Shown here: piece by piece, positions 1-10,152 of the stretch
How the letters are laid out: every line of letters begins with the position of its first letter
How positions within the stretch are numbered: the first letter of the stretch is position 1
Assembly: GCF_000090795.2 (NCBI RefSeq)
Contig: NW_003546342.1
Location: forward strand, 12,352 to 46,697
From: Amphimedon queenslandica
Taxonomy: Eukaryota > Porifera > Demospongiae > Haplosclerida > Niphatidae
Reading direction: 5' to 3'
Length of the DNA stretch: 34,346 nt
Program-made: the position numbers and the translations under genes
Notes under the pieces: model-generated
The model's database searches: none
Told to the model about the DNA's origin: nothing
What the model saw: only the letters and a program-made list of their open reading frames with translations

Positions 1-2258
1 AGTAATATTGTATAGGTCATCTAGTACATCAACTGTACAATTAATAGTTAAACTTTCTCCTAGTGATCTACCAGTAGTAGTAGTGAATGTGATATTAGGA
101 ACAGGAATGGCTATAAAATATTAGTAAAATAATTATTAGTATTTTACACTACATGAATATGTACATTACCTTGTACAGTAGCAATATATTCACCAGAAGC
201 ACTGCTTGGTATTATTAATGGATTATTAGCATCATCTCTCACTGTAGCAGTACATGTATAATTACCAGCATCAGAGAAATTGAGTGGTTGAAAGGTAAGA
301 GCACCAGTAGTTTCAGTTTGAACTGCTATTAGTCTGGAACTGTTCTCAAATGACACTTTATCACCATCTTTGAAGACAGTAAATGAGACATTAGGATTAG
401 TAGGTAAAGGAGGAGTGAAAACAACAGAACAGCTAACAGCTCTAACAGTTCCACGGATAAAAGGAGAATTACCATCAGGAGAAACAGAGACTTGTGGTAA
501 AGGAACTGTATGAACAGAAAAGTTAAACAGTTAAGATTTAAAAATTCTAACTTACTTATTACACTGACAGTTGCAGATCCATTTCCATCTAATGGCTCAT
601 TGTTTTCTATATCAACATTAAGAATAGCATAACATGTGTATACTCCAATATCTGAATAGCTAAGTGAATTAAATATATAATCATATCTTTTCACAGTATC
701 AGAAACATTAACTAAATTAAAACTTATTCCATTTTGTTCTTTGAGCTTATTTCCATTGCCATTAAGCCACATTATATTTAGGTCGAAATCTCCAGCTACA
801 AATGTGACAGTGCAATTTAATACATACAATTGACCAGCAAAAACAGGTTGACTTGAGAATATAGACACGATAGGATTAGCTAAAGTAGAGATAAAGTAAA
901 CAAATACTCAGTTATACATACTTAATATCTGTAAGTTGTGCATAATCCTTTCTGTTTTAGTTGCTGGTGCATCAGAAATGCTAAGAGTTGCTACACAAGT
1001 ATAATTATTTTTTTCATGAGTAGAAGCATTAAGAGAACTGAATGATAATGTTGCCATAGACCCACTATTGGTAACAGTGACTCCTTCCAGTGTATCATTA
1101 GTAAACACAGTACCATTAAGAACCCATTGAACACTAACAGTAGCAATACTTGATACATTAGCTGGTGCAGTTCCAGTACACACTAATTGGAATGAATCTC
1201 CTGTTACTGGGACACCGACATCTGTTATGTTTACCAATGGTAGTGGTACATCTATAATGTGCCATAATCATAGCAATCATAAGTTATCTTTTTATATGTT
1301 GTAGGCTTATATATGCATGCAACAGGTAAAATACTAACTCACTTTCCACAATAACAGTAGTACTAGTCGATGTAGCAGCATCTGATGGTATAATCAGTTC
1401 AAACTCATTCACATTACTAGCAGGTCCAACACTAGCAGTACAATAGTAATCAGTTCCATTATCTGATAGAAATGTTTTAAATGTTAAACTACTTTCATAA
1501 TTATTTGAGTTGATCATCTCAGTACTAATATCATGCCGAGTATCATTCATTGTAATGAGTCCATTAGGCCCAAACCAGTTAATGTTCACAATATGATCAA
1601 CATTCAGTGGAGTAATAGTGACAATACATAATAACTGAATGTCACTGCTCTCAAAAATATGTCTTGTTGAATTAAGACTAGATGTGACCAGAGGGGTAGG
1701 TACTACATTGTGAACAAGAATATTATAATTATGACATAGTAATGCCTACCTTGTATAGACACAGAATAATTTGATGTTTGAGTAAAAACAGTATCAACAA
1801 TACTATCATTCAATAAAGCTTCACAAACATATTCTCCAACTTGAGATGCTTGTAATGAACTGAAGTTAAGAGTAAGTGTATATACAACACTATCATTAAC
1901 TGATATCATTGTAGGCTCTAAAGCATCTAAAACTATGCCTCCATCAGTTGTAGAATTGAATAGAATGAGATCAGGACTTGCCCAGAACATTTTCACCACA
2001 GTAACATTCACTTCAGGAGCTAATGTCAATGTACAGGTTAATGAAAAGGAAGAAGAATGATCCAATGGCAGCATAACCGGCCCTTGTATATCAATACTGG
2101 CATCTAAATAAAGAGTTCAAGCACAATACAATAATATGTACACACTGAAATAAAGCAAGCTAACTCAGAATAAAATATTGTATCTGACCAGTACTTGAAT
2201 CAAACTCTTGACATGATACATGAAGTACAAATGATAAGAAAAGTAACCAGAGCATCAT
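1..2258 (-). CDS. Ig-domain repeat protein, 5' part (7 exons, partial)
   Basis: Extracellular immunoglobulin-superfamily protein; its ligand and full architecture are unknown because the gene leaves the window at base 1. Exons in transcript order are 2258-2165, 2103-1750, 1702-1343, 1251-922, 879-556, 505-170 and 110-<1. All introns are phase 1 with GT/AG ends, and each internal exon is a multiple of three. The first exon starts ATG ATG and encodes a signal peptide, MMLWLLFLSFVLHVSCQ. Each later exon encodes one Ig-like domain with an early Cys, a Trp or Phe core residue about 15 residues later, and a late Y-x-C motif (GEYVCEA, TDYYCTA, NNYTCVA, GVYTCYA, GNYTCTA). That gives five complete domains and the start of a sixth. 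N-glycosylation sequons are frequent. An adhesion or recognition role is an inference. The exon model is strong because all seven phases agree. Confidence 0.85.
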
Positions 2259-2781
2259 ATCTCGGACTCTTAGATCTACACTCAAGTTTGCAGATCTCTA
2301 TGTTTAGAAAACAATTTTGGAAAGGAATTTCAGTTTAACTAAATAATAACAATAACAGTAAAGAACAACTGTGATTAGTCATAATGTCAACTTTCATTGC
2401 GCTATCACTCTATCATAGCATAACTAACATATGCAAGCAATTTAAGGAGCACATATTATTGTAAACAGGATATCAATATTTTGGAAATAAAACTAAGGTG
2501 TCTTGCATAATTCCTGTATTAGAACAAACTATAACCCATTTTGAAAATCAACAATACTGTAACTATAGTAAAATTTACATTCCTACAATTTCATTACAGC
2601 CAAATCATTTTCTCTGCCAACTGTCACTGAGCAGTGTGGGGTAATGCCGATACAGCCACACAGGTTTATCTTGTTAGGTAACAGAAAAAAAACAAAAGAA
2701 AAATTGTAAAATTTTATAAAATGTTAGACTGAACATTTTATACTCAATATAACATGAAAAGCGCATTAAAATATTGATTAA
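2259..2781. other. Gap with no recognised gene upstream of the Ig-repeat gene
   Basis: AT-rich sequence between the Ig-gene start codon and the terminal exon at 2782. It should hold the promoter and 5' UTR of the Ig gene. I see no clear TATA box, repeat or ORF. Confidence 0.5.
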
Positions 2782-3172
2782 TTAGTCGCTGGTTCTCATT
2801 GTATCCCTCCATGCTGTGGTAGGTTTATAATAGCTATTATAATTAGAATAATAATAAGAACCACTAGACCCTCTATCTGATCCTGTATCATCATCACCTC
2901 TATTAGCAGGATCATTATGCAGTATCATCCACATATCAAACCATTTCATGCCAAGCACATTATAGTCTAACTGGTTATATGCACAAGAATGAGGAAGGAA
3001 CAAGATTTTAATACAATTGAATGACAATGAATGGATAAACACTCACATGTACTGGGATATGCCACTTACCCTCTTGTCTCTCAATGAATGTCTATTATAA
3101 GCTCTTTTCCCTCTTTTTCCTTTCCTACCTTTCTCTCTCCAACCCTTGTTCCTCTCTCTTGTTTTTTGTGTG
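2782..3172 (-). CDS. Probable 3'-terminal exons of an unrecognised gene
   Basis: I do not recognise this gene. The last exon (2970-2782) reads open to a TGA-free end at TAA: it begins LDYNVLGMKWFDMWM, continues through an Asp/Gly/Ser-rich stretch to a Tyr/Asn-rich segment (SYYYSNYNSYYK), and ends DTMRTSD. An acceptor (AACCAG) precedes it in phase 0. A consensus donor (AGG|GTAAGT) at 3070/3069, also phase 0, ends an upstream Lys/Arg-rich stretch (KGRKGKRGKRAYNRHSLRDK), for which an acceptor (ATATAG) lies at 3173. The upstream exon is purine-rich, so its open frame may be fortuitous. No earlier exon was found up to 4.3 kb. The aromatic acidic tail looks disordered. It may be a small gene, or the cytoplasmic end of a gene whose 5' exons I missed. 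Confidence 0.35.
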
Positions 3173-4351
3173 CTATATTACAATTCACACCACAAAGACA
3201 ATGAGAATAACTAGACTATTACGGAATAATAAAAATAGCAAGTATGTGTATTAAAGAAATCAAGGGAGAAAAAGAGCAAAAAAATAGAAAGAGGAACAAA
3301 GAAAGGTACAATATGATTAAATTGCATGGTGTATGTATGTACATGCATGTACATGTACACTATACATACATGTATACATGTTTATTTCCTGTTCCTGTGT
3401 TGTTATCAATCTTAAAATTATTTCAAATACCAGTACATGCACACAATATGTATGCATGTACAATACCTTGATAAATCAATCAGTGTCTGTAGTATCATTC
3501 ACTGATATGCAAAATACTAATAATATTTGACCATGTTTTATTGGGCAATACCAAAAACTAAGCCAATAAAAAAATAATGAACAATTAGTTGTTTGTCTCA
3601 GAAAAAGTATAATAAATGTAATTTTTGTGATTTCATGTGTCCATCAAAAGTACATCTTCTCCTCTCTTCTACTATAGTCTCACAATTGAACCTGCATTTA
3701 GGTCAGTCCAAGATATTTCTGCCAAGTAAGTTTAATGCCAGTCTAAGAGACTGTCAAACATGTTTACAAAATATGTGTGGTCTGGATCAGACAAGCTACT
3801 TGATAAGTCAAGATTTCTTAATTATTGTATGAATCCAAAATATAAAATACAAACATTTGATTGGAATTTTTATGAAGCCTCCAGATTTGTCCTAAGATCA
3901 ATTGCTGTACAGTTCATCATATTGAGTTCTCACCCTCAAACCATTTTTTGTGTGCCTATGATATGCATTTAGTAGAAATATTAATTAGATTTATCATGGC
4001 ATGTGCATATTATTTATATAGCATTGTGCTATATATCAAGACTCCTTAATATTTTCTTCAATTCTTAATGTACACATTTTGCTGCATCACTACTTTTGTG
4101 TTTTGCTATCAGCTACAGTCCATTATGTAATAGATATCTAGATAGTTACTCCCCTAAAGATAAGCAGTGTAATTGTTACAAAAAATTATTGTTTATTTTG
4201 TATTGTTAGGATATCCCATTACCACTATGTCAACAACTACCACTATTAACAAATAAACATTACAACATTAGAAGCAGCTTTGTACAAGCACTATAAACTC
4301 AATTTTTTGTTACTCAGTATTGAAGCTAGTATTCTTACTTGTTCTTGTAGG
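3173..4351. other. Gap holding an ACATGTAC-type palindromic patch
   Basis: No coding exon is convincing here. Bases 3328-3390 are a TACATG/CATGTA-rich patch of overlapping palindromes, like several others in this window. Short open frames at 3593-3972 have no homology I recognise and no consistent splice phases. The promoter and 5' UTR of the plus-strand receptor that starts at 4352 should lie at the right-hand end. Confidence 0.5.
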
Positions 4352-7300
4352 ATGATGTCAACTTCTATTTTTTGCATTTTTGGTTTGCTACTTAACCAAT
4401 TTGAAAATGGAATGGGGCAAGAGCCATCTGACATTCTGCCTACTAAAGGTAAAATATATACCTGTAATGTTTATAATCAAATTCTGGTTAGGTGTTCAAC
4501 TATATTTACCTTATACAAACAGGATAATATTTGATTATTCGATAATAAGTAGTGGCATGTTTTATGATTCTGATCAAAATGATGATCCTGACAATATTGT
4601 TGATGCTTTGTGGTGTCAAAGTGCCTATCCTAGCTCTAATATTGGAGTGTGGTATTATCCTAACGGAACTCAAGTACCTTCATTTGATGGAAATTTCACT
4701 GATCCATCAGCTCCTGGTCCAGTGTTCAGTAAGAGATTCAGAGGTCAGATTGCACTAGCTAGAAGAGATGAACTATCAGGATATGAAGGTTTATACAAGT
4801 GTATCATTCCTGATGAGAATGGAGTGAATCAAGTACTAGTGGTTGGAGCATATACTGATACTGGATACAATAACAACAGTAATGATGAATAAAATTTGAA
4901 TATTCATGCATTCTTACTTTTTCAGATGGCCCTAATGCTGACTCAACTATGCAATTCACTTTCCTCTCTTCAAATAGATTGGCTACTCCTCCAGTTTTCA
5001 GTCTAAATTTTAATGTCAACAATGGTCCTCCCACAACTGTAAAGTGTTCATTGAATGGAAATGAAATATCTACTGAATTGTACAGAGCAGTAGTGTATGG
5101 TCCTGGGTTTGTTACAAGAGTGTCAGTAACTGTAAGGCTGAGAGAAGCTGGTAACTATCAATGTACTGTATCTAATGAGAGAGTAAATGATGGTACTATT
5201 AATTTTATCACAGCAATGAGTAGCACATCTTCATTGACTATTAGAGGTCAGTATATTGAGTACTAATTATAAATTTTAAACTTTTCATATGATTTAGTAT
5301 CTGAAATTCCAAATGGCTTTACAGCTAAAAGATTAAGTAGTGGTTTAACTCATGTAATGCTATCCTGGTCTAGTGTATTTGGAGCTACTGGATATGAGAT
5401 CTACAGACAACAGTCTAGTTATAATCCTTATAGTGCATTGAGCACCACTTTAACAGCAGTCAATATAACATCAGGATTATATCAAGGGAATGAATATACT
5501 TATTACATTGTATCTTACATGTCCAACAATTCACTCCCTAGTAACAGTACTTCAGTTACAATATCAATTGGTAAGTGAAAATATTTTTTCATATGAACAT
5601 CTAGATATAACATTTCAGAAAATCCAATAGTTAATGATTTTGTGGCTACTGCCATCACATATAGCACAATTGATTTAATTTGGAGTTCACCGACTGCTGT
5701 GGTACCAATTAGATATGATATCAATAGAAGATGTAGAATACTATGTAACTCGTCAGGTTCTAGTGTCATTGATACATCAGTTCTTTCACCACATAAATTA
5801 ACTGGTATATCTCCATACAGTCAGTGCACTTTGAATCTTATTGGAATATATGGAGATGAAACGGCAAATTTGGCTACTTATGTAACTATTACAAACCTAA
5901 CTGGTATAAAAAAAAACATTTAAAAAACATGTTTCAATTTTCCTCTTTTAGCTCCTACTGCATCAGTAGATAATATTCTATTGTCGTCTATAACATTGAC
6001 TTCAATGACTGTCTCATGGGATGAAGTACCTTGCAATGGAAGGAATGGACCAATCACTGGATACTACCTCACATACACTAACATCTCTTCAGATACTAGC
6101 TATACTGTTAATATCACTGGAGGAGACAACAGAATGTATCATCTCACAGGATTAATACCATTTACTAACTATACTGTGAGTATAATACCTTATAATTATG
6201 GCATGACTGGACCAGCTAGACAAGAAAATCAAATAACACCTGAATCAAGTAAGCCAACATACATGTAATTTATTAGTCTAAGGTTTATTATCTTAACACA
6301 GTTCCTGGTATAATATCTAACTTTGAACAAAATCACACTGCACTTACTGAAATTAGCATATTATGGAATCCTCCTACAATACCTAATGGTATCATTACGG
6401 CATATGAAATACGATATAGAGAGTCTACCAGTACTGGTCCATACAATATAACTAACACTACTAACACTCATTACAGTATAGTAGGATTGATGCATGACAC
6501 TAGTTATATTATTGGAGTGAGAGCATATACTAGTATTGGACCAGGAGAATGGACTGAAAGAGAATACACCACTGCTCAATTGCGTAAGTTAAAAATAAAT
6601 TTATTATCACTTTTTACTTATCAATTTTTATAGCTATTGTTAGTAATTTTTCTGTCACTCAAGTCAATGCAACTGCTTTGGAGTTTCAATGGTTATCAGT
6701 GAAGGAAAAAGAAGCTTATTTTTATACAGTTTATTATATAAGCTCTTTTTGTTCTGGATCATTGACATTTAGCAAAAATAGCAGCTACCACATTATACCA
6801 GCCGAGGGTATTGCTGGAATAAAAGTATATCTATTTTCAATATCAGTAACACTTAAAATAAGGGATACACTATATGAGGGAGAAAGGAGTCCATTTATTC
6901 CACAAGGTAATAAAAATTATAGCAAATCAAAATTTAATCACAAAATATGAACAGAATTAATTAGAACTGAGCCAACAGAAACAATTTCTGATGAACCAAT
7001 AACACCTGGCTTAATAAGCACCATATTGATTATGAGCACTTCACTTCTGACTAACATAATACTATCAGTAATACTCATGATATTATGTACAAAGAGTAAA
7101 ACCAGGTAACTAAATAATATTTTATAATTTTATTCTAAATTTATAATTATAAAGCAACAATAATATGAATAATGGTGATAATCTAATAATGAAAAAAAGT
7201 CCAGCTTATAACAACATTATTATGAAGAAACAGTAAGCTTAAAATACAGTGTATTGTTCACTACTAGTATACATATAGATTAAACCAAGAAGGCATTGAT

Positions 7301-7381
7301 GGACCAACTTATGAATTAGCTGATTCAGCCCCACAGCTTTCACATGCTCCTGCTGAGTATGAAACAATTGCACAATTGTAA
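4352..7381 (+). CDS. Ig/FN3 single-pass receptor, 848 aa, 11 exons
   Basis: Cell-surface receptor or adhesion molecule. Exons are 4352-4448, 4492-4878, 4926-5246, 5298-5570, 5619-5903, 5952-6248, 6302-6583, 6634-6906, 6955-7105, 7155-7232 and 7279-7381; the coding sum is 2547 bases, exactly 849 codons. Exon 1 is a signal peptide (MMSTSIFCIFGLLLN core). Exons 2 and 3 are Ig-like (DALWCQ...GLYKC; TVKCSLNG...GNYQC). Exons 4-8 are one FN3 domain each (VMLSWSSVFGATGYEIYR, SMTVSWDEVPC, ISILWNPP with YEIRYR); the fifth is divergent. Exon 9 holds the transmembrane helix (LISTILIMSTSLLTN onward) and a basic stop-transfer CTKSKTR. Exons 10-11 are a cytoplasmic tail of about 65 aa with SPAYNNI, GPTYELA and PAEYETI. 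The first eight introns are phase 1 and the last two phase 2. The start could move to an in-frame ATG at 4280. The ligand is unknown. Confidence 0.85.
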
Positions 7382-7458
7382 CATCAGTAATTTAAACTAT
7401 TCATGTAGTTTAGCTTTTTGCTGCATAGACTATATTTTTGCATAAATCTTCATAAGCA

Positions 7459-7464
7459 AATAAA
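7459..7464 (+). terminator. Polyadenylation signal AATAAA of the Ig/FN3 receptor
   Basis: A canonical AATAAA lies 77 bases after the TAA stop at 7379-7381, in the 262-bp space between this gene and the convergent ML-domain gene. The distance and orientation fit. Confidence 0.5.
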
Positions 7465-7643
7465 CTTTCCACAGTAAAATTTCTACTGTTGTGAAACCTA
7501 ATAATTACAATAATGAAACACATGCAGACAGACAAATTGAGTACCTAGTTCTTGCCTACGCAAAGCTGGGCAAGATAAAATAAAATTTAAGAGTCGAGTA
7601 TTCTACTTATTTTCAAGAGTTATTTTTATCATTAAATTTTTCT

Positions 7644-9297
7644 TTATTTCATAAGAAGCGACATTTCCTCACAAAACAGTTGATCTCCATTTTCATTGTA
7701 AATAGTGAATTTTCCTTCATAAAAACCCTAAAAGTGAAAATTAAGTATATTTATGCAACACAATTACTAGTCAGCAATTAATCTACAGTATCATGGTTTT
7801 CCGCAGGATTTTGGCACAGTGCTTGTGCAGGTTTTTGTCAGTACATTGTCAAGTCGCTCAGAAATTGGGCTAAGACCTCGTATATATATATAGTACAGAG
7901 TATTTTAGCAAAAATTACAAGGAAAGATTCTCCATTTTAATATTTTTTCTGGTACACATACATTAATTATTATCCTGTGTAGAAAATTTAAGTTAATTCT
8001 AATCAAGTTTGAATTTTTTATGAATTTTTAAAGTTGCTCATAAATTGAAATAACGGCTAAATTTTTGGCCCAGTTTTTCAAAAAAATTTAAAGAGAGAAT
8101 TCTTGATTTTAACAATTTTTCCTAGTACACATACATGTTTGTATGCCGTGTCAAAAATTTAAGCTGTTTCCAATCAAAATTACATTTAACAAAATGCCAT
8201 CATTTACTATTGTAATGCTTGTCAGCTTATGAAGCATGCTGTTTAGTTCACTTAGCATGCTTTGTAGGAAGCCCTGACTTACAGTGCAAAATTCTTCAGG
8301 ACATTAATTTTACAAATTGCCAAATTCATTTTGTGAATTTAATTCAATGAATATTTTTGAATTTTACAATTTTAAAAATAATAATTGCTGAAATTGACAT
8401 TCCTTTATATTTCAGTCACTACAAACAAAAAAATGACTCACGTACTGGCCAATATAGCTTTAAAACTTCTTGAGTTGCACTTAAATTGTATCTTCCAGGA
8501 AGTAGTGGACAGTTTTGTTTTAGTATATCAGCAATAAGATCACATCCATTTAAGTTCTCATCAACAAATGTGATATTAAGTTCGTGACGAAAATTATATG
8601 TAATTAAAAATTTTGCCATCATCCAGTCAATTTTTTTATCTGTTTAAAAGAATAAATTTTAATGAAACATGCATACAAAAATGTTATTTTTATAAAGTAG
8701 GGAAATTTTAGATTCAAATGGAAACATTTCCATCAGTAAAACTAAAAGTGAATACTAAAATCTTCGAACACAAATAATACACAGTATTGTAATAGTTATC
8801 TCTGTTAATGTGATCACTCAAGCAACTTACGAATGTGTACAATTCCTTTTAAATTGACATTAGTACCTCGAATGAGTGGTAGAGGTGGGATTAATTGTAC
8901 TTCATTAATAGTAATAAATTTATTTGCGATCACTTTAAATAAAAAATACACAATCATAATTACCCACAAAAACATTTCAACAATAAATTTAAACTTAATT
9001 CCATTTTAAATTTTGCCACATCACTATTATTTTAATATTATTAAACTTACAACAATTCGTAAATCCTATCTCACCTGTAGTTTAACAAATAATAATAGTT
9101 TATTAGTAGCCACTAGGGAGTAGTCAACTCACTATTGTAATGATTGTTAATAGATCCAGTCAATGTAGATACTACTAGTACAACTGATAGAAGTAACAGT
9201 ATACACTCTACTAGTCTACCTATCTTCTCTTTGACTGTAGACAATGTTACATACTAGTGCCTCATTATACTCTGATGTAGATAAGTTTACCTTTCAT
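7644..9297 (-). CDS. ML-domain secreted lipid-binding protein (NPC2/GM2A/MD-2 superfamily), 170 aa
   Basis: Predicted small secreted beta-sandwich protein that binds a lipid or sterol; the exact ligand cannot be read. Exons in transcript order: 9297-9291, 9234-9133, 9074-9051, 8932-8831, 8639-8446 and 7727-7644. The first four introns are phase 1 and the last phase 0; the sum is 171 codons including the stop. The N-terminus is a signal peptide (MKVKEKIGRLVECILLLLSV...). The ML pattern follows: Cys in GFTNC, later NGCDLIADILKQNCPLLPGR, and a final strand GFYEGKFTIYNENGDQLFC. These match the usual first, middle-pair and last cysteines, expected to form C1-C4 and C2-C3 disulfides. The CP-x-x-G-x-Y signature is typical of GM2A and PG/PI-transfer members. 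The final splice could use GTACGT at 8445 (chosen because it keeps frame) rather than GTGAGT at 8441, which leads to a stop. An AATAAA overlaps the stop codon. Confidence 0.8.
7840..8210. repeat. Two diverged copies of the ~190-bp repeat inside the last ML-gene intron
   Basis: This intron stretch carries the same ordered motifs as the tandem array near 25.2-26.1 kb: a 'gccaaattttg'-like start, 'gagagaattct', 'ataatttttcct', 'ggtacacataca', 'gaaaatttaag', and 'aaagttgctca' near the end. It holds two copies roughly 190 bp apart. It accounts for the unusual 718-bp length of this intron in a gene whose other introns are short. Confidence 0.6.
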
Positions 9298-10152
9298 TAT
9301 GAAGGGTAAAGGTAAAGGTAAACTTTCACTGATACACTTGACGTTATTGCATCAGTCAGTTTAACCAAAGTAGCTAGTTATTTACTTATGGTTTAACTGA
9401 TACACAATTTGCTCATTTGTGTTTATCTACATTAGGTAAATAAACATGCTGACAATAAAAGACTAGCTCAATTTAAAAGCTAAACACCAGCACTTTGAAA
9501 CTGTGTACAATTCAAATAAAGCAACAATTATAATGCATGAGCTGATGATTTTTGCATGAATTAGATAATATGTATTGCATCAGCAGTTGTGACCACAAAA
9601 ACTTAATCACTGTGTATATTATATAGCTGATTTGTGTCATGCACCTTTTTGCTCCTTACACACACACACCACGCACATAGTCTTGCACAGACAGACTTCT
9701 ACCCTTTTTGATGTTGGGGTAACATACACACACATACATACATTAGATCTATATGTTAGCTGAACTTAGGCTCTAATTAACAAAACAACTAAAAGCGCTT
9801 CTTTTTTGGCTTCTGGACTCTGATAATACTTCATAGAGTTTGACTAAGGTTTGTTGTTACAGACTTTTCTCTCTCAGGCAAAGTTCTCAAAATAATACTC
9901 ATATTGTATGATTGAGCAGTACACCACCCACACATAAAGTAATAGATGCAGTTGAAATATTGAAAATACCAAAAAATATTTTGTCTGAACAGCAAAAATA
10001 ATTCTAAAATCATCAATGATACAATATCAAAAATAATAAATGTAGAAAAGTCATGAAAATACTAAATTTGAACAATATATTAATGTCAATAATAGTAAAG
10101 GTGCATAAAAAATAACAGAAATGTAGTAACTACAACTAAAATTATAAATTAC
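9298..10152. other. Gap between the ML gene and the sacsin-like gene; simple repeats
   Basis: Probably holds the ML-gene promoter on its left and the sacsin-like 3' UTR on its right. A short GGTAAA tandem lies at about 9303-9321 and CA-rich stretches at about 9658-9680 and 9725-9745. One short minus-strand frame (10016-9831) shows no family and no splice support, so I take it as non-coding. Confidence 0.5.

Noticed and set aside
3181-3230. Minus-strand hydrophobic stretch (SLVILIVFVV) as a transmembrane exon for the orphan gene
   Set aside because: It has a stop directly after it, and the only possible intron would be 16-18 bases; no start codon in frame.
3593-3972. Plus-strand frames with a CNFCDFMC cysteine cluster, possible zinc finger
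   Set aside because: Cys/His spacing does not fit C2H2 or other common fingers, and no splice context supports them.
8831-8975. Start of the ML protein at an internal ATG (MFLWVIMIVYFLFKV)
   Set aside because: It looks like a signal peptide but is intron read-through. The spliced model restores the missing first ML cysteine and keeps phase through three more exons.
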